NCBI GenBank assembly: GCA_028749255.1
Contig: JAQTYE010000008.1
Coordinates: forward strand, 1 to 37,673
DNA length: 37,673 bases
Direction of reading: 5' to 3'
Source of the DNA: Paracoccaceae bacterium
GTDB lineage: Bacteria > Pseudomonadota > Alphaproteobacteria > Rhodobacterales > Rhodobacteraceae
Shown here: positions 36,088 through 37,673 of the stretch, piece after piece
How the letters are laid out: every line of letters begins with the position of its first letter
How positions within the stretch are numbered: position 1 is the first letter of the stretch
The notes under the pieces: model-generated
What the model was told of the DNA's origin: nothing
Databases searched by the model: none
Seen by the model: the letters and a program-made list of their open reading frames with translations, nothing else
Translations under genes and position numbers: made by a program

Positions 36088-36816
36088 ATGGACAAACGTG
36101 TCGCCAATCTGGCCGAGGCCGTGGCCGACATCCCGGACGGGGCGGTGCTGATGATCGGGGGCTTTGGCGGCTCGGGCGCGCCGATCGAACTGATCCACGC
36201 GCTGATCGACCGCTTTCTTGCCACCGGCAGCCCGAAAGACCTGACCGTGATCAACAACAACGCGGGCAACGGCCATGTCGGGATCGCCGCGTTGATCGAA
36301 CAAGGGATGGTCGCCAGGATGATCTGCTCGTTCCCGCGTTCGGCCGATCCGCGGGTCTTTACCGAGCTGTACCTGGCCGGGAAGATCGAACTGGAACTGG
36401 TGCCGCAGGGCACCCTGGCCGAGCGGATCCGCGCTGGCGGCGCGGGCATTCCGGCCTTCTATACGCCCACCAGTTTCGGCACCGATCTGGCCAAGGGCAA
36501 GCCCGTCGCCGAATTCGAAGGCCGCCCCTATGTGCAGGAACGCTGGCTCAAGGCCGATTTCGCGCTGATCAAGGCGGAGCTGGGGGATAGCTATGGCAAC
36601 CTCACCTATCGGATGGCGGCGCGGAACTTCAATCCGCTGATGGCGATGGCGGCGCATCGCACGATCGCGCAGGTCAGCCAGGCCGTGCCCGCCGGGGGGA
36701 TCGACCCCGAGGCGGTGATCACGCCCGGCATCTTCGTGCAGGGCATCGTCGAGGTCGCGAACCCGCAACAGGAAGAAATCCTCAACCGCGCCGATGCGGC
36801 ATACCCGGAGGTCTGA
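36088..36816 (+). CDS. pcaI: 3-oxoadipate CoA-transferase subunit A
   Basis: 242 residues. The alpha subunit of succinyl-CoA:3-oxoadipate CoA-transferase, which activates beta-ketoadipate in the last steps of protocatechuate/catechol breakdown. It has the family I CoA-transferase N-terminal GGFGGSGAPIELIHAL and VINNNAGNG, plus GIPAFYTPTSFGT. The start at 36088 follows GCGGAGGA; the ORF-track extension lies in the promoter region. It ends 4 bp before pcaJ, as expected for stoichiometric subunits. Related acetoacetate transferases (AtoD/ScoA) look similar, but the adjacent PcaR-type gene and thiolase favour PcaI. Confidence 0.88.
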   Translation: MDKRVANLAEAVADIPDGAVLMIGGFGGSGAPIELIHALIDRFLATGSPKDLTVINNNAGNGHVGIAALIEQGMVARMICSFPRSADPRVFTELYLAGKIELELVPQGTLAERIRAGGAGIPAFYTPTSFGTDLAKGKPVAEFEGRPYVQERWLKADFALIKAELGDSYGNLTYRMAARNFNPLMAMAAHRTIAQVSQAVPAGGIDPEAVITPGIFVQGIVEVANPQQEEILNRADAAYPEV

Positions 36817-36820
36817 GACC

Positions 36821-37492
36821 ATGAGCGAGAAACTTTCCAACGCCCAGATCGCCTGGCGCGCCGCGCAAGACATCGAAGACGGCGCCTATGTCAACCTTGG
36901 CATAGGCTTCCCCGAGATGGTTGCCAAATTCCAGCCGCCCGGACGCGAGGCGGTGTTCCATACCGAAAACGGCGTTCTGGGTTTTGGCCAGGCGCCCGCG
37001 CCGGGAACCGAGGACTGGGATCTGATCAATGCCGGTAAAAAGGCGATCACGCTGAAACCGGGCGCGGCCTTCTTCCACCATGCCGACAGTTTCGCCATGG
37101 TGCGGGGCGGGCATCTGGATGTGGCCATTCTGGGCGCCTATCAGGTGGCGCAGAACGGTGATCTGGCGAACTGGTCCACCGGCCCCAAGGGCGTGCCCGC
37201 GGTTGGCGGCGCGATGGATCTGGTGCATGGCGCCAAGCGCGTGGCGGTGATCACCGATCATGTGACCAAGGACGGCAAGCCGAAACTGCTGGAAAGCTGC
37301 ACCCTGCCGTTGACCGGGGTCGGTTGCGTCACGCGGATCTATACCTCGCTTGCGGTGATTGATGTCGCAGACGGTCACTTCGTCTTGCGCGAAAAACTGC
37401 CCTCGATCTCGCTCAAGGATCTGCAGGCGCTGACCGGTGCCACGCTGCACCTCGACGGCCCGGTGGCCGACCTTATCGTTCCGGAGATCTGA
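36821..37492 (+). CDS. pcaJ: 3-oxoadipate CoA-transferase subunit B
   Basis: 223 residues, the beta subunit bearing the catalytic glutamate in HTENGVLG (Glu49). Further family motifs are NLGIGFPEMVA, GGHLDVAILGAYQV and STGPKGVPAVGGAMDL. Together with PcaI it moves CoA from succinyl-CoA to 3-oxoadipate in the cytoplasm. The ATG at 36821, after the pcaI stop and GGAGGTCTGAGACC, is preferred to the upstream in-frame Met in the ORF track. It is followed by pcaF after one base. Confidence 0.9.
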   Translation: MSEKLSNAQIAWRAAQDIEDGAYVNLGIGFPEMVAKFQPPGREAVFHTENGVLGFGQAPAPGTEDWDLINAGKKAITLKPGAAFFHHADSFAMVRGGHLDVAILGAYQVAQNGDLANWSTGPKGVPAVGGAMDLVHGAKRVAVITDHVTKDGKPKLLESCTLPLTGVGCVTRIYTSLAVIDVADGHFVLREKLPSISLKDLQALTGATLHLDGPVADLIVPEI

Positions 37493-37493
37493 G

Positions 37494-37673
37494 ATGACCG
37501 AAGTTTATATTTGCGACTATATCCGCACCCCGATCGGCCGCTTTGGCGGGGCGTTGTCCTCGGTGCGGGCCGATGATCTGGGGGCGATCCCGCTGAGGGC
37601 GCTGATGGCGCGCAACGGCGGCGTGGATTGGGCCGCCGTGGATGACGTGATCTTTGGCTGCGCCAACCAGGCG
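37494..37673 (+). CDS. pcaF: 3-oxoadipyl-CoA thiolase, N-terminal part (cut by window end)
   Basis: Sixty codons are visible: MTEVYICDYIRTPIGRFGGA, then a region ending FGCANQA. This is the N-terminus of a thiolase of the PcaF/PaaJ type (I-R-T-P-I-G-R-F/Y-G-G-A-L, V-D-D-V-I-x-G-C-x-N-Q-A). It would cleave 3-oxoadipyl-CoA to succinyl-CoA and acetyl-CoA, the step after PcaIJ. The ORF is missing from the track because it runs off the window. The start lies one base after the pcaJ stop, so the three genes form one operon. Confidence 0.88.
   Translation, partial: MTEVYICDYIRTPIGRFGGALSSVRADDLGAIPLRALMARNGGVDWAAVDDVIFGCANQA

Overview
The window is GC-rich (codons mostly end in G or C) and contains no rRNA, tRNA or CRISPR array. 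Gene content and protein style point to an alphaproteobacterium of the Rhodobacterales (Rhodobacter/Paracoccus/Ruegeria-like). This placement is an inference from family resemblance, not from a marker gene. About 30 real genes are visible. The window opens inside an IS5-type insertion sequence and closes inside pcaF.

Region 1 (1-16 kb) is mostly chromosomal housekeeping. It begins with an IS end carrying a frameshifted transposase, followed by a hybrid sensor kinase. Divergent from the kinase is a giant periplasmic alpha-2-macroglobulin with a thioester motif, directly followed by penicillin-binding protein 1C, a known defence and repair pair. Then come a thiolase with a coupled small helix-hairpin-helix protein, a LysE exporter, RluA pseudouridine synthase, a saccharopine-dehydrogenase-like enzyme coupled to a free-standing WGR protein, and a hybrid kinase/OmpR-type regulator pair.

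Region 2 (17.2-26.1 kb) is one long operon. It holds a FadD-like acyl-CoA ligase, a full LivGHMKF ABC importer with an extra 59-residue membrane protein between the two permeases, and a PaaK-like ligase whose usual ATP P-loop is replaced. It is divergent from the kinase/regulator pair. The shared promoter region carries four tandem 9-bp elements at 10-11 bp spacing, the expected architecture for an OmpR/PhoB-type site. The likely job is regulated uptake and CoA activation of an organic acid.

Region 3 (26.25-35.2 kb) looks like an inserted aromatic-catabolism module. It starts next to the C-terminal stump of an MDR dehydrogenase gene. It encodes a TRAP importer, a BphC-like extradiol dioxygenase, an MhpA-like FAD hydroxylase, a FAH-family hydrolase, an MhpR-like IclR regulator, a CMD-family protein and a BphK-like glutathione transferase. 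A 17-bp palindrome, TGTCCGC-N3-GTGGACA and variants, occurs in front of the TRAP genes, in front of the dioxygenase and in the divergent CMD/GST region. It is a candidate operator uniting the module. No MhpC/D/E/F homologues are present, so the route after ring cleavage is unusual.

Region 4 (35.2-37.7 kb) is the end of the beta-ketoadipate pathway: a PcaR-type IclR regulator with a probably leaderless promoter, divergent from pcaI-pcaJ-pcaF (pcaF cut by the window end).
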